Shown here in pieces: positions 29,704-38,868 of a stretch of DNA of 64,000 bases (positions within the stretch are counted from its first letter, which is position 1; each line of letters starts with the position of its first letter). The translations under genes and the position numbers were made by a program. The stretch is from Bog-473 sp035552095 (GTDB lineage: Bacteria > Actinomycetota > Acidimicrobiia > Acidimicrobiales > RAAP-2), in assembly GCA_035552095.1 (NCBI GenBank), contig DASZMA010000033.1:1-64000 (forward strand), given 5' to 3'. The notes under the pieces are model-generated. The model was not told where the DNA came from and did no database searches. It was given only the letters and a program-made list of their open reading frames with translations.

Positions 29704-30384
29704 ATGCCCACCCCACCGCCTCCCGCCGACCTGGGCGAAGCCATGCGGGTGCTCCTGGCCCGGCGCTCCGCCGCCCTGGAAGGGGGCGCCGAGGCCGTCG
29801 GCTGGAAAATCGGGATCAACGTGCCGGCGCTGCAAGAGCTCTTCGGGTTGAGCGGGCCGGTCGTCGGCTACCTGACCGACGCCACGGTCATGGCGGCAGG
29901 GTCGCCGGTCGAGATCGCCAGCTGGGACCACCCGGCCCTCGAGGTCGAGGTGGCCATCCGGGTTGGTGCCGACGGTGGGGTGGCCGCCCTGGCTCCGGCT
30001 CTCGAGCTGGTCGACCTCAACCTCCCCTTCGACCGTATTGAGCCGATCCTGGCTGGCAACGTCTTCCACCGGGGCGTGATCTTCGGTCCTGAGATCGGGG
30101 TCGAGGAGGCGGGCGGGTTGGTTGCCGGCTTGAACGGCTTGGTGGAAGACCTCACGGTCGAGGTGTTCGGCGGTGGGTCGAGCCTGGCCACCGGCCGACT
30201 GAGCGAGGCGCCGTCCGTGACCGTGTCGGTGGTGCGGTCGTTCCTGGAGTCCCACGGAGCCTCGCTGGAGCCGGGCCAGCGCATTATCGCCGGCTCTCTG
30301 ATCGCACCCATGGCGATCTCCCCGGATGACGACCTCAGCGTGTCGTTCGGCCGGTTGGGCTCACTCGACGTCTCGTTCTGTTGA
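29704..30384 (+). CDS. 2-keto-4-pentenoate hydratase / fumarylacetoacetase-superfamily protein
   Basis: A 226-residue hydratase-decarboxylase family protein (MhpD/DmpH fold). Features: AVGWKIGINVPALQELFGLSGPVVGYL at residues 30-57 and the metal-binding HPALEVEVAIRVGAD ('ExE') and LELVDLNLPF. Family members hydrate 2-hydroxypent-2,4-dienoates in meta-cleavage of aromatics or decarboxylate 4-oxalocrotonate. No other aromatic-degradation gene is nearby, so the substrate is unknown. It is divergent from guaB3. Confidence 0.85.
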   Translation: MPTPPPPADLGEAMRVLLARRSAALEGGAEAVGWKIGINVPALQELFGLSGPVVGYLTDATVMAAGSPVEIASWDHPALEVEVAIRVGADGGVAALAPALELVDLNLPFDRIEPILAGNVFHRGVIFGPEIGVEEAGGLVAGLNGLVEDLTVEVFGGGSSLATGRLSEAPSVTVSVVRSFLESHGASLEPGQRIIAGSLIAPMAISPDDDLSVSFGRLGSLDVSFC

Positions 30385-30450
30385 AATCCGGGTGAATCGC
30401 GTGAGGAAAATTCCCTCCTGATAGCGCTACATGTAACGGTACGTGGCCAA

Positions 30451-30663
30451 ATGTCGGACACCGGTTCAAGGCGCAGGGTGAACGAGCATCGAGCACGTTT
30501 GCGAGCACAAGGAATGAGACCAGTCCAGATATGGGTGCCCGACGACCGGGCGCCCGGATTCGCTGAGGAGGCCCACTGTCAATCTCGCGCCGTGGCCACC
30601 GGTGGCACGGCGACGGATGACCAAGCGTTCGTCGACTCGATTTCCTTCTGGCCCGAGGATTGA
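30451..30663 (+). CDS. MazE-family antitoxin (DUF3018)
   Basis: A 70-residue protein: RRVNEHRARLRAQGMRPVQIWVPDDRAPGFAEEAHCQSRAVA matches the actinobacterial/proteobacterial MazE-like (DUF3018) antitoxins, whose C-terminal acidic tail (FVDSISFWPED) binds MazF. The stop overlaps the TTG of the mazF remnant (TTGA). The gene looks intact although its toxin is broken. The start ATG at 30451 lacks a clear ribosome binding site. Confidence 0.8.
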   Translation: MSDTGSRRRVNEHRARLRAQGMRPVQIWVPDDRAPGFAEEAHCQSRAVATGGTATDDQAFVDSISFWPED

Positions 30664-30859
30664 AACGGGCCGAAATCTGGACTGTTGCCGGCGGGGGCGA
30701 ATATGTCGGGAAGCCTCGTCCCCTCTATTGATGGTCGACAAAGTAACTACCGTGCATCGTTCGAAACTTGTCGAACGGATGGGTGTTCTAGAAGACGCCG
30801 ACGTAGTTCGGGTGAACCGCGCCATCGTTCTCTTTCTCGGGATTGCCTCGACGGGTTGA
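30660..30859 (+). pseudogene. mazF toxin remnant (internal deletion and frameshift)
   Basis: From TTG 30660 the frame reads KRAEIWTVAGGGEYVGKPRP, the conserved MazF start, and stops at 30731. From 30728 in another frame the DNA reads LMVDKVTTVHRSKLVERMG and EDADVVRVNRAIVLFLGIAS, the conserved MazF end, to the stop at 30859. The central ~45 codons (substrate-binding loop and the next strands) are missing and the two halves are joined out of frame. A functional toxin cannot be made. Confidence 0.85.
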
Positions 30860-30892
30860 TGGGCTTCGTGCTAGCGCAATTCGCCCGCCACG

Positions 30893-30913
30893 TAGGCCTG
30901 CTCCGAAGGCCTA
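30893..30913. terminator. hairpin between converging mazF remnant and Nudix gene
   Basis: TAGGCCT (30893-30899) and AGGCCTA (30907-30913) form a perfect 7-bp stem with a 7-nt loop in the 64-bp gap between two converging genes. Confidence 0.45.
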
Positions 30914-30923
30914 GCGCCGGCCA

Positions 30924-31703
30924 TCAGCGGTCGCCGGCAGGCAGCAACACAATGGAGAGCAGCTCGTAGATCATGCGGGCAGTGGCGCCCCAGATCATCT
31001 CCCCTTCGATCTCGAAGAACCAGACAGCAAAGGAATTGTCCGGACTGTCCGGGATGGCGCGACCGGGAATGCTCCAGCGCTCCTCATGAAAGATGGCCGG
31101 GTCGGCCAGCGCCTGCAGGGTGACGTCGAACACCCGCTCCACTTCGTCCGGGCTGGCCACCAGGTGCGGTCGCTGGGGCACGGTGGCCACGATGGGCATG
31201 ATGAGCGACCCCGAGACCAAGGTAAGCACCGGGTGGATCCATCCGGCCGTCTGCACCAGCGCCGGGTTGAGGGCCACCTCCTCATGGGCCTCCCGCAAGG
31301 CGGTGGCGGTGGGCGCCTCCCCCGGATCGACCCGGCCACCGGGGAAGCTGACCTCGCCCCGGTGCGAGCGCAACGAGGACGAACGACGGGTGAAGACGAG
31401 GCGCGCCTCGCCCTCTCCGTCATCGGCGAAGAGCAGGAGCAGCACCGCCGCGTTGACGAAGCGCACCGCCGGAGCGTGGACCTCGTTGACCAGAATGGTG
31501 GGGCCCAGGACCCGGTCGCTCCCGATGTCCTCGGGCGGCGGGCCCAGCTGACCCTGGGCCTCGAGGGCCTGCAGCACCCGGTCCACGCTGATGCCGCGCC
31601 GTTGCGTCTCGGGCAGCCCGGCCCAGGGAGCGGGGTCGCCCGGGCGCCAGGTGGACGGGCGGGGGATCACCTGGGGTGGGACGGGGCGGGACACGACCTT
31701 CAA
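30924..31703 (-). CDS. Nudix hydrolase (CoA pyrophosphatase-like)
   Basis: A 259-residue Nudix protein. The Nudix box is seen as GEVSFPGGRVDPGEAPTATALREAHEEVAL (GX5EX7REUXEEXGU pattern), preceded by FTRRSSSLRSHRGEVSFPGG and followed by 'SGSLIMPIVA', which is the NuDL/CoA-pyrophosphatase (UPF0035) arrangement of 'LRxHxGxVxFPGG'. Such enzymes hydrolyse CoA and related dinucleotides. A TTG at 31703 or GTG at 31694 could be the start; neither has a convincing ribosome binding site. Confidence 0.9.
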   Translation of the reverse strand: MKVVSRPVPPQVIPRPSTWRPGDPAPWAGLPETQRRGISVDRVLQALEAQGQLGPPPEDIGSDRVLGPTILVNEVHAPAVRFVNAAVLLLLFADDGEGEARLVFTRRSSSLRSHRGEVSFPGGRVDPGEAPTATALREAHEEVALNPALVQTAGWIHPVLTLVSGSLIMPIVATVPQRPHLVASPDEVERVFDVTLQALADPAIFHEERWSIPGRAIPDSPDNSFAVWFFEIEGEMIWGATARMIYELLSIVLLPAGDR

Positions 31704-31772
31704 GCTATGAGAAATCCCGCGGGTGCCGAACCGGCGACTCGGCTCGGACGCCCCCTCCTGATGGGCGTCCGT

Positions 31773-32321
31773 TCACGAAGGGTCCTTCGGGGTCGTGGAG
31801 TTCAGCTCGGTCATGGTGAACATGGCGTGCAGCGTGATGCCTGATTGGGCCAGCAGGTCGGGCCCACCCGATTCCCGGTCCACCACGCACAGGGCGTCGG
31901 TGACCACCGCTCCCACCCGGCGCAGGTCTTCGGCCGAGGCGACAATCTGCCCGCCGGTGGTGACCACGTCCTCCACTATCAGCAAGCGCAGGCCATCGAC
32001 CTCCCCACCTTCGCAGAGCCGTTCCGTGCCGTACTTCTTGGCCTCTTTGCGCACGAAGTAGGTCGGCAGCCCCGTCGCCAACGACATGGCCGTGGCGATG
32101 GGCACCCCACCGAGCTCCAGACCGGCCAGGCCATCGACGCCGGGCGGGACCAGGCGGGCGGCCTGGGCGGCGATCTCCCGCAGCAGGGTCGGGTCCGACT
32201 CGAAGCGGTACTTGTCGAAGTACTCGGCGGCTACCTGGCCCGAGCGCAGGGTGAAGGTCCCGGTCAGGTGCGACGACTGGTAGATACGCGCCGCCAGGGA
32301 CGAGGGGCGATCTTCGGACAT
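31773..32321 (-). CDS. pyrE: orotate phosphoribosyltransferase
   Basis: A 182-residue phosphoribosyltransferase of pyrimidine synthesis (orotate + PRPP to OMP). The PRPP motif is RLLIVEDVVTTGGQIVASAEDL, the dimer-loop lysines lie in YFVRKEAKKYGTERL, and TGTFTLRSGQVAAEYFDKYRFE is the orotate-binding start. ATG at 32321 follows GGGAAGATGG; ATG at 32339 is a second option. It lies 108 bp downstream of groEL behind a strong terminator, so it needs its own promoter. Confidence 0.95.
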   Translation of the reverse strand: MSEDRPSSLAARIYQSSHLTGTFTLRSGQVAAEYFDKYRFESDPTLLREIAAQAARLVPPGVDGLAGLELGGVPIATAMSLATGLPTYFVRKEAKKYGTERLCEGGEVDGLRLLIVEDVVTTGGQIVASAEDLRRVGAVVTDALCVVDRESGGPDLLAQSGITLHAMFTMTELNSTTPKDPS

Positions 32322-32358
32322 GGGGCCATCTTCCCGCATGTAGCCCAGTCCGGGACAG

Positions 32359-32392
32359 CACTGTGGCCGGGTCCGAAGACCCGGCCACAGTG
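32359..32392 (-). terminator. strong hairpin terminator after groEL
   Basis: A perfect 15-bp inverted repeat whose RNA loop (minus strand) is UUCG closed by a C-G pair, the extra-stable tetraloop. It begins 37 nt past the groEL stop. There is no T-run, so it would be an actinobacterial I-shaped terminator or an mRNA-stabilising end. Confidence 0.75.
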
Positions 32393-32429
32393 ACCACAAC
32401 TAACCAATCGCGTGAGCGAAAGGCGGGAG

Positions 32430-34082
<1,653 letters not shown>

Positions 34083-34152
34083 GACAGTGTCGAACTCCTC
34101 TCGAGTCCTCGCTTGGGGTAACTCTTTGCTTGGGTAAGGGGTGGACCCGCCG

Positions 34153-34169
34153 CCTGGAGGTGCTCCAGG
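34153..34169 (-). promoter_or_regulatory. hairpin between groES and groEL
   Basis: CCTGGAG (34153-34159) / CTCCAGG (34163-34169), a 7-bp stem with a 3-nt loop, sits just after the groES stop. It may be an RNA-processing or attenuating element setting the groES:groEL ratio. Confidence 0.35.
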
Positions 34170-34190
34170 ACGGCCCGGTCCGCAGGATGC

Positions 34191-34481
34191 CTAGGCCAGC
34201 TTGGCCAGCACGTCCCGGCTGGACAGGATGAGCAGGTCTTCGCCTTCCACGGTGATCTCCGTGCCTCCGTACTTGGAGTAGACGACGGTGTCGCCCACGG
34301 CGACGTCAGTCGGGATCAGGTCTCCGGAATCCTCGGAACGGCGTCCTGGGCCCACGGCAAGGACTTCACCCTGCTGGGGCTTCTCTTTGGCAGTGTCGGG
34401 GATCACCAGACCGGACGCGGTGGTCTCTTCAGACTCGCCGGGCCGGACGACGATCCGGTCTTCGAGCGGGTGCAGCTTCAT
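34191..34481 (-). CDS. groS: co-chaperonin GroES (10 kDa)
   Basis: A 96-residue GroES: MKLHPLEDRIVVRPGESEETTASGLVIPDTAKEKPQQGEV is the family signature, with the mobile loop 'EETTASGLVIPD', and TDVAVGDTVVYSKYGGTEI the second half. ATG at 34481 follows GGAGG at 9 nt; an upstream in-frame start would lie beside the CIRCE element. It is the first gene of a heat-shock groES-groEL operon. Confidence 0.98.
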   Translation of the reverse strand: MKLHPLEDRIVVRPGESEETTASGLVIPDTAKEKPQQGEVLAVGPGRRSEDSGDLIPTDVAVGDTVVYSKYGGTEITVEGEDLLILSSRDVLAKLA

Positions 34482-34505
34482 CTGAACGGGCCTCCTTGGC
34501 ACTCG

Positions 34506-34532
34506 TTAGCACTCTCGGGTTGAGAGTGCCAA
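34506..34532 (-). promoter_or_regulatory. CIRCE operator (HrcA-binding site) of groES-groEL
   Basis: TTAGCACTC (34506-34514), a 9-nt spacer and GAGTGCCAA (34524-34532). Consensus is TTAGCACTC-N9-GAGTGCTAA, so there is a single mismatch in the right arm. It lies between the -10 box and the groES start, predicting HrcA repression relieved by heat. Confidence 0.92.
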
Positions 34533-34560
34533 AGATAGCGGGCCTCGACGCCTCGGGCAA
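34532..34560 (-). promoter_or_regulatory. groES-groEL promoter
   Basis: On the minus strand TTGCCC (34560-34555), a 17-bp spacer and TATCTT (34537-34532). The -10 abuts the CIRCE operator. The rplM promoter at 51472-51500 has the same -35 and spacing. Confidence 0.65.
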
Positions 34561-34632
34561 GGGCGGCCGGTAAGTGGCGGGCGGAGGCCATATCGTGGCA
34601 GCCCAAGCCGGGTGGGGGAGCCTCTCGGGGCC

Positions 34633-35376
34633 ATGAGGAAAGCAGGCAACGTGCCGTACCGTCACAGTTTCGGAGTCGCCAAACCGAGTTTCGGGGTCAT
34701 CAAGGTGGTCGGGTCGGCGTTGATCACGTCCGGCCTGGTGCTGGGCGCCCTCACCGGGGGCGCCGGGGCCAGCAAGGCCTCCGACAAGGCGCAGGCCAAG
34801 AAGGCCCTCCTGGTCCTCTCCGACCTGCCCAAGGGCTGGACGTCCACCAAGACCGCGGCCAGCACCGGCGGCGCCTTCCCGGGGGCTTCCCAGCTGGCCT
34901 CCTGCATCGGGGTGCCCTCCAGCATCATCACGGCCAACCGCCCGACGGCGGACAGTCCCGAGTTCACCAACCAGGCCAAGAGCGAGGCGGTGGACGACAG
35001 CGTCACCGTCTTCTCGTCGGCCAAGGAGGCGCAGGCGCAGTACACGGCGCTGAGCAGTATCAAGACGCCGGCCTGCATGGCCACCCTCATGAACGGCACC
35101 CAGAAGACGCAGCTGCAGAAGGCGGCCGGCACCGGCGACACCGTCGGCACCATCACGGTGGCCAAGATCGTCCCCAAGAACTTCGCGCCCCACGTGACCG
35201 GCTTCACCGTGATCATCCCCATCTCCAGCCAGGGGCAGACGGTCACCGTCCGCACCACCGAGGCCTTCATGGTCAAGGGGAAGGTGGGCCACGAGCTCCG
35301 GCTGACCTCGTACCAGAGCACCTTCCCGGCCTCGGCCTCCAAGCACCTGACCAAAGTGGCCGAAGGGCGCCTGTAG
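34633..35376 (+). CDS. putative secreted protein, paralogue 1
   Basis: A 247-residue exported protein: basic N-terminus, hydrophobic stretch (VVGSALITSGLVLGALTGGAGA), then a mature domain beginning KASDKAQAKKALLVLSDLPKGWTSTKTA. Two cysteines (SQLASCIGVPSS and TPACMATLMNG) are conserved in the next gene and could pair. I do not recognise a named family; the pattern resembles actinobacterial sensor-like or PknH-like extracellular domains. ATG at 34633 is chosen over GTG 34612. It is followed by a hairpin and a homologous gene, so the pair arose by tandem duplication. Confidence 0.75.
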   Translation: MRKAGNVPYRHSFGVAKPSFGVIKVVGSALITSGLVLGALTGGAGASKASDKAQAKKALLVLSDLPKGWTSTKTAASTGGAFPGASQLASCIGVPSSIITANRPTADSPEFTNQAKSEAVDDSVTVFSSAKEAQAQYTALSSIKTPACMATLMNGTQKTQLQKAAGTGDTVGTITVAKIVPKNFAPHVTGFTVIIPISSQGQTVTVRTTEAFMVKGKVGHELRLTSYQSTFPASASKHLTKVAEGRL

Positions 35377-35398
35377 GGCGGCGTACAGGACGCTCGGT

Positions 35399-35425
35399 CC
35401 GGGTCTCGGCCCGGGCCAGACCCGG
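35399..35425 (+). terminator. hairpin after secreted paralogue 1
   Basis: CCGGGTCT (35399-35406) pairs with AGACCCGG (35418-35425); the 11-nt loop CGGCCCGGGCC is itself self-complementary. It lies 22 bp after the stop codon. Confidence 0.55.
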
Positions 35426-35488
35426 CGTCTGGGAGGATGCGGGCGGTCCGGGGCCGCAGGTGGCGGTCCCGGCGAGGAAGCAGGCCGG

Positions 35489-36193
35489 ATGATGGCGACG
35501 AGAATTGGGCGTGGGCGGGCCGTGATCACCGTCGGTCTCCTGGTCGGGGTGGTGGCCGCCACCTCAGGGTCGGCCGGGGCCAGCGCGGCCTCCCAGAAGG
35601 CCCAGGCCAAGAAGCACCTGCTGGTGCTCTCCGACATGCCCAAGGCGTGGAAGACCGAGAAGGGCAACAGCAGCAGCGGGGGCAACAGCAAGTTCCCCGG
35701 GGCCAGCCAGCTGGCCAGCTGCATCGGTGTCTCCCCCAGCCTCATTTCGTCCAACCCGCCCGAAGCCGACAGCCCCTACTTCGAGAACAAGGGCGGCTCG
35801 CTGGAGGTCCAGGACAGCGTCTCGGTCTTCCCCTCGGTCAAGAACGCCAAGGCCGAGTACGCCGCCATCGCCAACGCCAAGACCCCGACCTGCATGGCCA
35901 CGCTCATGAACGGCCCGTTCAAGGCGCAGATCGTGGCTGCGGCCGGCAAGGGCGCCACCATCGGGACGATCACAGCCGCCGCGATCGATCCATCGAACTA
36001 CGGGCCGCACACCACCGGCTTCACCCTCAGCGTCCCCATCTCGGTCCAGGGGGCCTCCATCACGGCGCAGTTGACGTCCGTATATTTCATCAAGGGCGCG
36101 CTCGGGCAGCAGATCGACTTCAACGCCTACGGCCCGCCCTTCACGGCGGCGAGCACGCAGCACCTGACCTCGGTGGCCCTGGGTCGGCTGTAA
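35489..36193 (+). CDS. putative secreted protein, paralogue 2
   Basis: A 234-residue exported protein homologous over its whole length to paralogue 1: signal peptide (VITVGLLVGVVAATSGSAGA), AQAKKHLLVLSDMPKAWKTEKG, FPGASQLASCIGVSPSLI, ADSPYFENKGGSLEVQDSVSVFPS, CMATLMNG and YGPPFTAASTQHLTSVALGRL. An insert of Ser/Gly/Asn replaces the TAASTGGA loop of paralogue 1. ATGATG at 35489 is preceded by GAGGAAG. Function unknown; the export signal and cysteine pair suggest an extracellular binding domain. Confidence 0.75.
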   Translation: MMATRIGRGRAVITVGLLVGVVAATSGSAGASAASQKAQAKKHLLVLSDMPKAWKTEKGNSSSGGNSKFPGASQLASCIGVSPSLISSNPPEADSPYFENKGGSLEVQDSVSVFPSVKNAKAEYAAIANAKTPTCMATLMNGPFKAQIVAAAGKGATIGTITAAAIDPSNYGPHTTGFTLSVPISVQGASITAQLTSVYFIKGALGQQIDFNAYGPPFTAASTQHLTSVALGRL

Positions 36194-36319
36194 CGGGCGG
36201 GCCGAGTACCGGCGGCGGCCGAATGGGGCGGGCGGGCCGAATGGGCTGGGCGGGCACCGATCGGTACGCTCGCCGGTGTTGATGCCCCGCCGGGGCCCAC
36301 GCCTCGAAGGGAACTCGAC

Positions 36320-37270
36320 ATGGCGGCAGTGAGCAGACGGAGCCCGACCTCACCCACCTCGCCGCGGACGCCGACCTCACCGAGGACGACCCGGCGCAGC
36401 CCCACCTCGCCGCGGGCGGGCAAACCCACCACCACCTCGACCTCGGGTACCTCGGGCGCCCGTCGGGCGCCGCGGGCGGTGCGGCGGCGGGCACACGGCG
36501 GGGGTTCGTCCACGCCGGACTCGGGGGTGGTGATCACCGGAGGCGGATCGGGCATCGGCCAGGCCACCGCCCTGCTGCTGGCCGAGTCCGGACGGCCGGT
36601 GGCCATCTGGGACCGCGACGGCGCGGCCGCCCGCCGGGTGGCCAGCCGCTGCATTGAAGAGTTCGGGGTACGGGCCCTCGGGATCAGGGTCGACGTCACC
36701 AAGACAACCACCTTGAAGTCGGCCGTGAAGAAGTCCCGGGCCGAGTTGGGTCCCATCGGCGGCCTGGTCCATGCCGCCGGCATCGGCGGCGCCATGCCGG
36801 TGACCTTCATTGACGACGCCAGCTGGGATTCGGTGCTCGACGTCAACCTGCGGGCCGGGGCCACCCTGACCAGGGCGCTGCACTCGTCCCTGCTCGAGGC
36901 CAATCCGGGCTCGGCCATCGTCTTCATCTCCTCCGTCGAGGCCTGGACGGGCAACGCCTTCCTCCCGGCCTACTGCGCCTCCAAGGCCGGGCTGCTCGGC
37001 CTGACCCGCTCGGCCTGCGCCCTGCTGGGCCCCGACGGCATCCGGGTCAACGCCATCTGCCCGGGCGCGGTGGACACGCCACTGCTGGCCCCCCTGCTGG
37101 AGTTGCCGGGGGCGATGGACAACATCATCAGCCACACCCCCCTGGGCCGGCTGGCCCAACCCGAGGACATCGCGTCGGTGGTGCGGTTCCTGCTGTCCGA
37201 CGACGCTGCCTACATCTCAGGCGCCAGCCTCAACGTCGACGGCGGGATGACCGCGGTGGGGACTGTGTGA
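36320..37270 (+). CDS. short-chain dehydrogenase/reductase with a Ser/Thr/Pro/Arg-rich N-terminal extension
   Basis: A 316-residue protein. Residues ~68-316 are a classical SDR: cofactor loop VVITGGGSGIGQATALLL, VHAAGIGG (NAG-like), catalytic SSVEAWTGNAFLPAYCASKAGLLGL (Ser-Tyr-Lys) and the end motif SGASLNVDGGMTAV. Residues 1-66 are an unusual basic low-complexity arm with SPTSPRTPTSPRTTRRSPTS, not expected in the family. ATG 36320 has AAGGGAAC upstream, so the extension is probably translated. It leads an operon; its stop overlaps the GH13 start (TGATG). Confidence 0.85.
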   Translation: MAAVSRRSPTSPTSPRTPTSPRTTRRSPTSPRAGKPTTTSTSGTSGARRAPRAVRRRAHGGGSSTPDSGVVITGGGSGIGQATALLLAESGRPVAIWDRDGAAARRVASRCIEEFGVRALGIRVDVTKTTTLKSAVKKSRAELGPIGGLVHAAGIGGAMPVTFIDDASWDSVLDVNLRAGATLTRALHSSLLEANPGSAIVFISSVEAWTGNAFLPAYCASKAGLLGLTRSACALLGPDGIRVNAICPGAVDTPLLAPLLELPGAMDNIISHTPLGRLAQPEDIASVVRFLLSDDAAYISGASLNVDGGMTAVGTV

Positions 37271-38868
37271 TGACGACGCCCACCGACCCCGACCGCTGGT
37301 GGCGCGGCGGCGTCTTCTACCAGATCTATCCCCGCTCCTTCGCTGACAGCAACGGCGACGGGGCCGGCGACCTGCCCGGCATCATCAGCCGCTTGGACTA
37401 CCTGGCCGCGCTGGGCATCGCCGGCATCTGGCTCTCCCCCGTCACCGTCTCGCCCGACCGCGACTGGGGCTACGACGTGGCCGACTACTGCGACATCGAC
37501 CCCGACTTCGGCACCCTCGACGACCTGGCCACCCTGGTCCGGGAGGCGGGAGTCCGGGGCATCCGGATTCTGCTCGACCTGGTGCCCAACCACACCAGCA
37601 ATCAGCATCCGTGGTTCGTGGACGCCATCTCGGGACCCGACGCCGCCCATCGGGACTGGTATGTCTGGGCCGACCCGGCCCCCGACGGCGGCCCGCCCAA
37701 CAACTGGGTCAGCATCTTCGGCGGCTCAGCCTGGGAGCTCGATGCGCCCAGCGGCCAGTACTTCCTGCACAACTTCGAGATGCAGCAGCCCGACCTCAAC
37801 TGGTGGAACGACGACGTGCGCGGCGCCTTCGACGACATCGTGCGCTTCTGGTGGGACCGCGGCGTGGCCGGCTTCCGCATTGATGTCTGCAACATGATGA
37901 TTAAGGACGCCGAGCTACGCGACAACCCGCCGGCCACCAAGGACGATCCGATCGACCAGCAGCTGATGGGCGTCAAGTCGCTCTACAACAGCGACCGCCC
38001 CGAGGCGCACGACATCCTGCAGCGGTGGCGGGCCATCTCGGACACCTACCAGCCGGGGCGCCTGCTCATCGGCGAGACCAACGTGGAGCAGCTGCCCACC
38101 CTGATGGAGTTCTACGGCAACGGCCACAACGAGTTGCACGGCGGCTTCAACTTCGTCTTCATCAATGCCGCGCTGGACGCGGCCGCCATGCGCACCGTCG
38201 TCGAAGAGGTGGAGGCGCTCATCCCCGACGGGGCTTGGCCCATCTGGACCGGCTCCAACCATGACGTCTCCCGGCTGGCCACCCGCTGGGCCGGCGGCGA
38301 TCCGGCCAAGGTGCGCGTGGCACTGCTGATCCTGCTCACCCTGCGGGGAACGCCCTTCCTCTACCAGGGCGACGAGATCGGCCTGGCCGACGGGCCCATA
38401 GAGCAGTCGGACCTGCTCGACGCCGTGGGCATCCGCTACTGGCCGCACTACAAGGGCCGTGACCCCGAGCGCACGCCCATGCCGTGGTCCAACACCCCTG
38501 GTGGCGGCTTCACTGACGCCGGCGTGCGGCCGTGGCTGCCCATGGCCGACCCCGCTGTGTGCAACGTGGCCGACCAGGAGGGCGACCCCGGCTCCGTGCT
38601 GGCCTTCACCCGGCGGGTTATCGCCTGCCGGAGCGAACGGGACGACCTGGCCGTCGGCTCCTACCGGTCGCTGCCCTCGCCCGAGGGCACGTGGGCCTTC
38701 GCCCGGGGCGAGCACACCGCGGTGGTGCTCAACATGTCGGACGCGACGAAGGAGATCGACGGGCTGTCCGGGACGGTGGTCCTGGCCACCGACTCCGCGC
38801 TGGAGGGAACCGACGTGGCGGCCACCTTGTCGTTGCCACCGTGGAGCGGCGCGGTCATCTCGACGTGA
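37270..38868 (+). CDS. GH13-family alpha-glucosidase
   Basis: A 532-residue alpha-amylase-superfamily hydrolase: VFYQIYPRSFADSNGDGAGDLPGI opening, calcium/active-site ILLDLVPNHTS, nucleophile Asp205 in VAGFRIDVCN, acid Glu269 in LLIGETNVE, and His331-Asp332 in TGSNHDVSRL. The pattern matches oligo-1,6-glucosidase/maltase-like enzymes acting on short alpha-glucans or sucrose-like substrates. ATG 37270 overlaps the SDR stop by one base. Its stop overlaps the glycosyltransferase GTG (GTGA). Confidence 0.9.
   Translation: MTTPTDPDRWWRGGVFYQIYPRSFADSNGDGAGDLPGIISRLDYLAALGIAGIWLSPVTVSPDRDWGYDVADYCDIDPDFGTLDDLATLVREAGVRGIRILLDLVPNHTSNQHPWFVDAISGPDAAHRDWYVWADPAPDGGPPNNWVSIFGGSAWELDAPSGQYFLHNFEMQQPDLNWWNDDVRGAFDDIVRFWWDRGVAGFRIDVCNMMIKDAELRDNPPATKDDPIDQQLMGVKSLYNSDRPEAHDILQRWRAISDTYQPGRLLIGETNVEQLPTLMEFYGNGHNELHGGFNFVFINAALDAAAMRTVVEEVEALIPDGAWPIWTGSNHDVSRLATRWAGGDPAKVRVALLILLTLRGTPFLYQGDEIGLADGPIEQSDLLDAVGIRYWPHYKGRDPERTPMPWSNTPGGGFTDAGVRPWLPMADPAVCNVADQEGDPGSVLAFTRRVIACRSERDDLAVGSYRSLPSPEGTWAFARGEHTAVVLNMSDATKEIDGLSGTVVLATDSALEGTDVAATLSLPPWSGAVIST

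Noticed and set aside
30602..30859. An 85-residue gene starting at 30602 that contains the MazF end
   Set aside because: Its first part overlaps mazE out of frame; only the last 44 residues are MazF-like, so it is treated as part of the mazF remnant.
34612..38868. A biosynthetic gene cluster spanning the accessory island
   Set aside because: No synthase, carrier protein or tailoring set beyond the SDR-GH13-GT1 trio; the secreted paralogues and merR-AKR are separate units.
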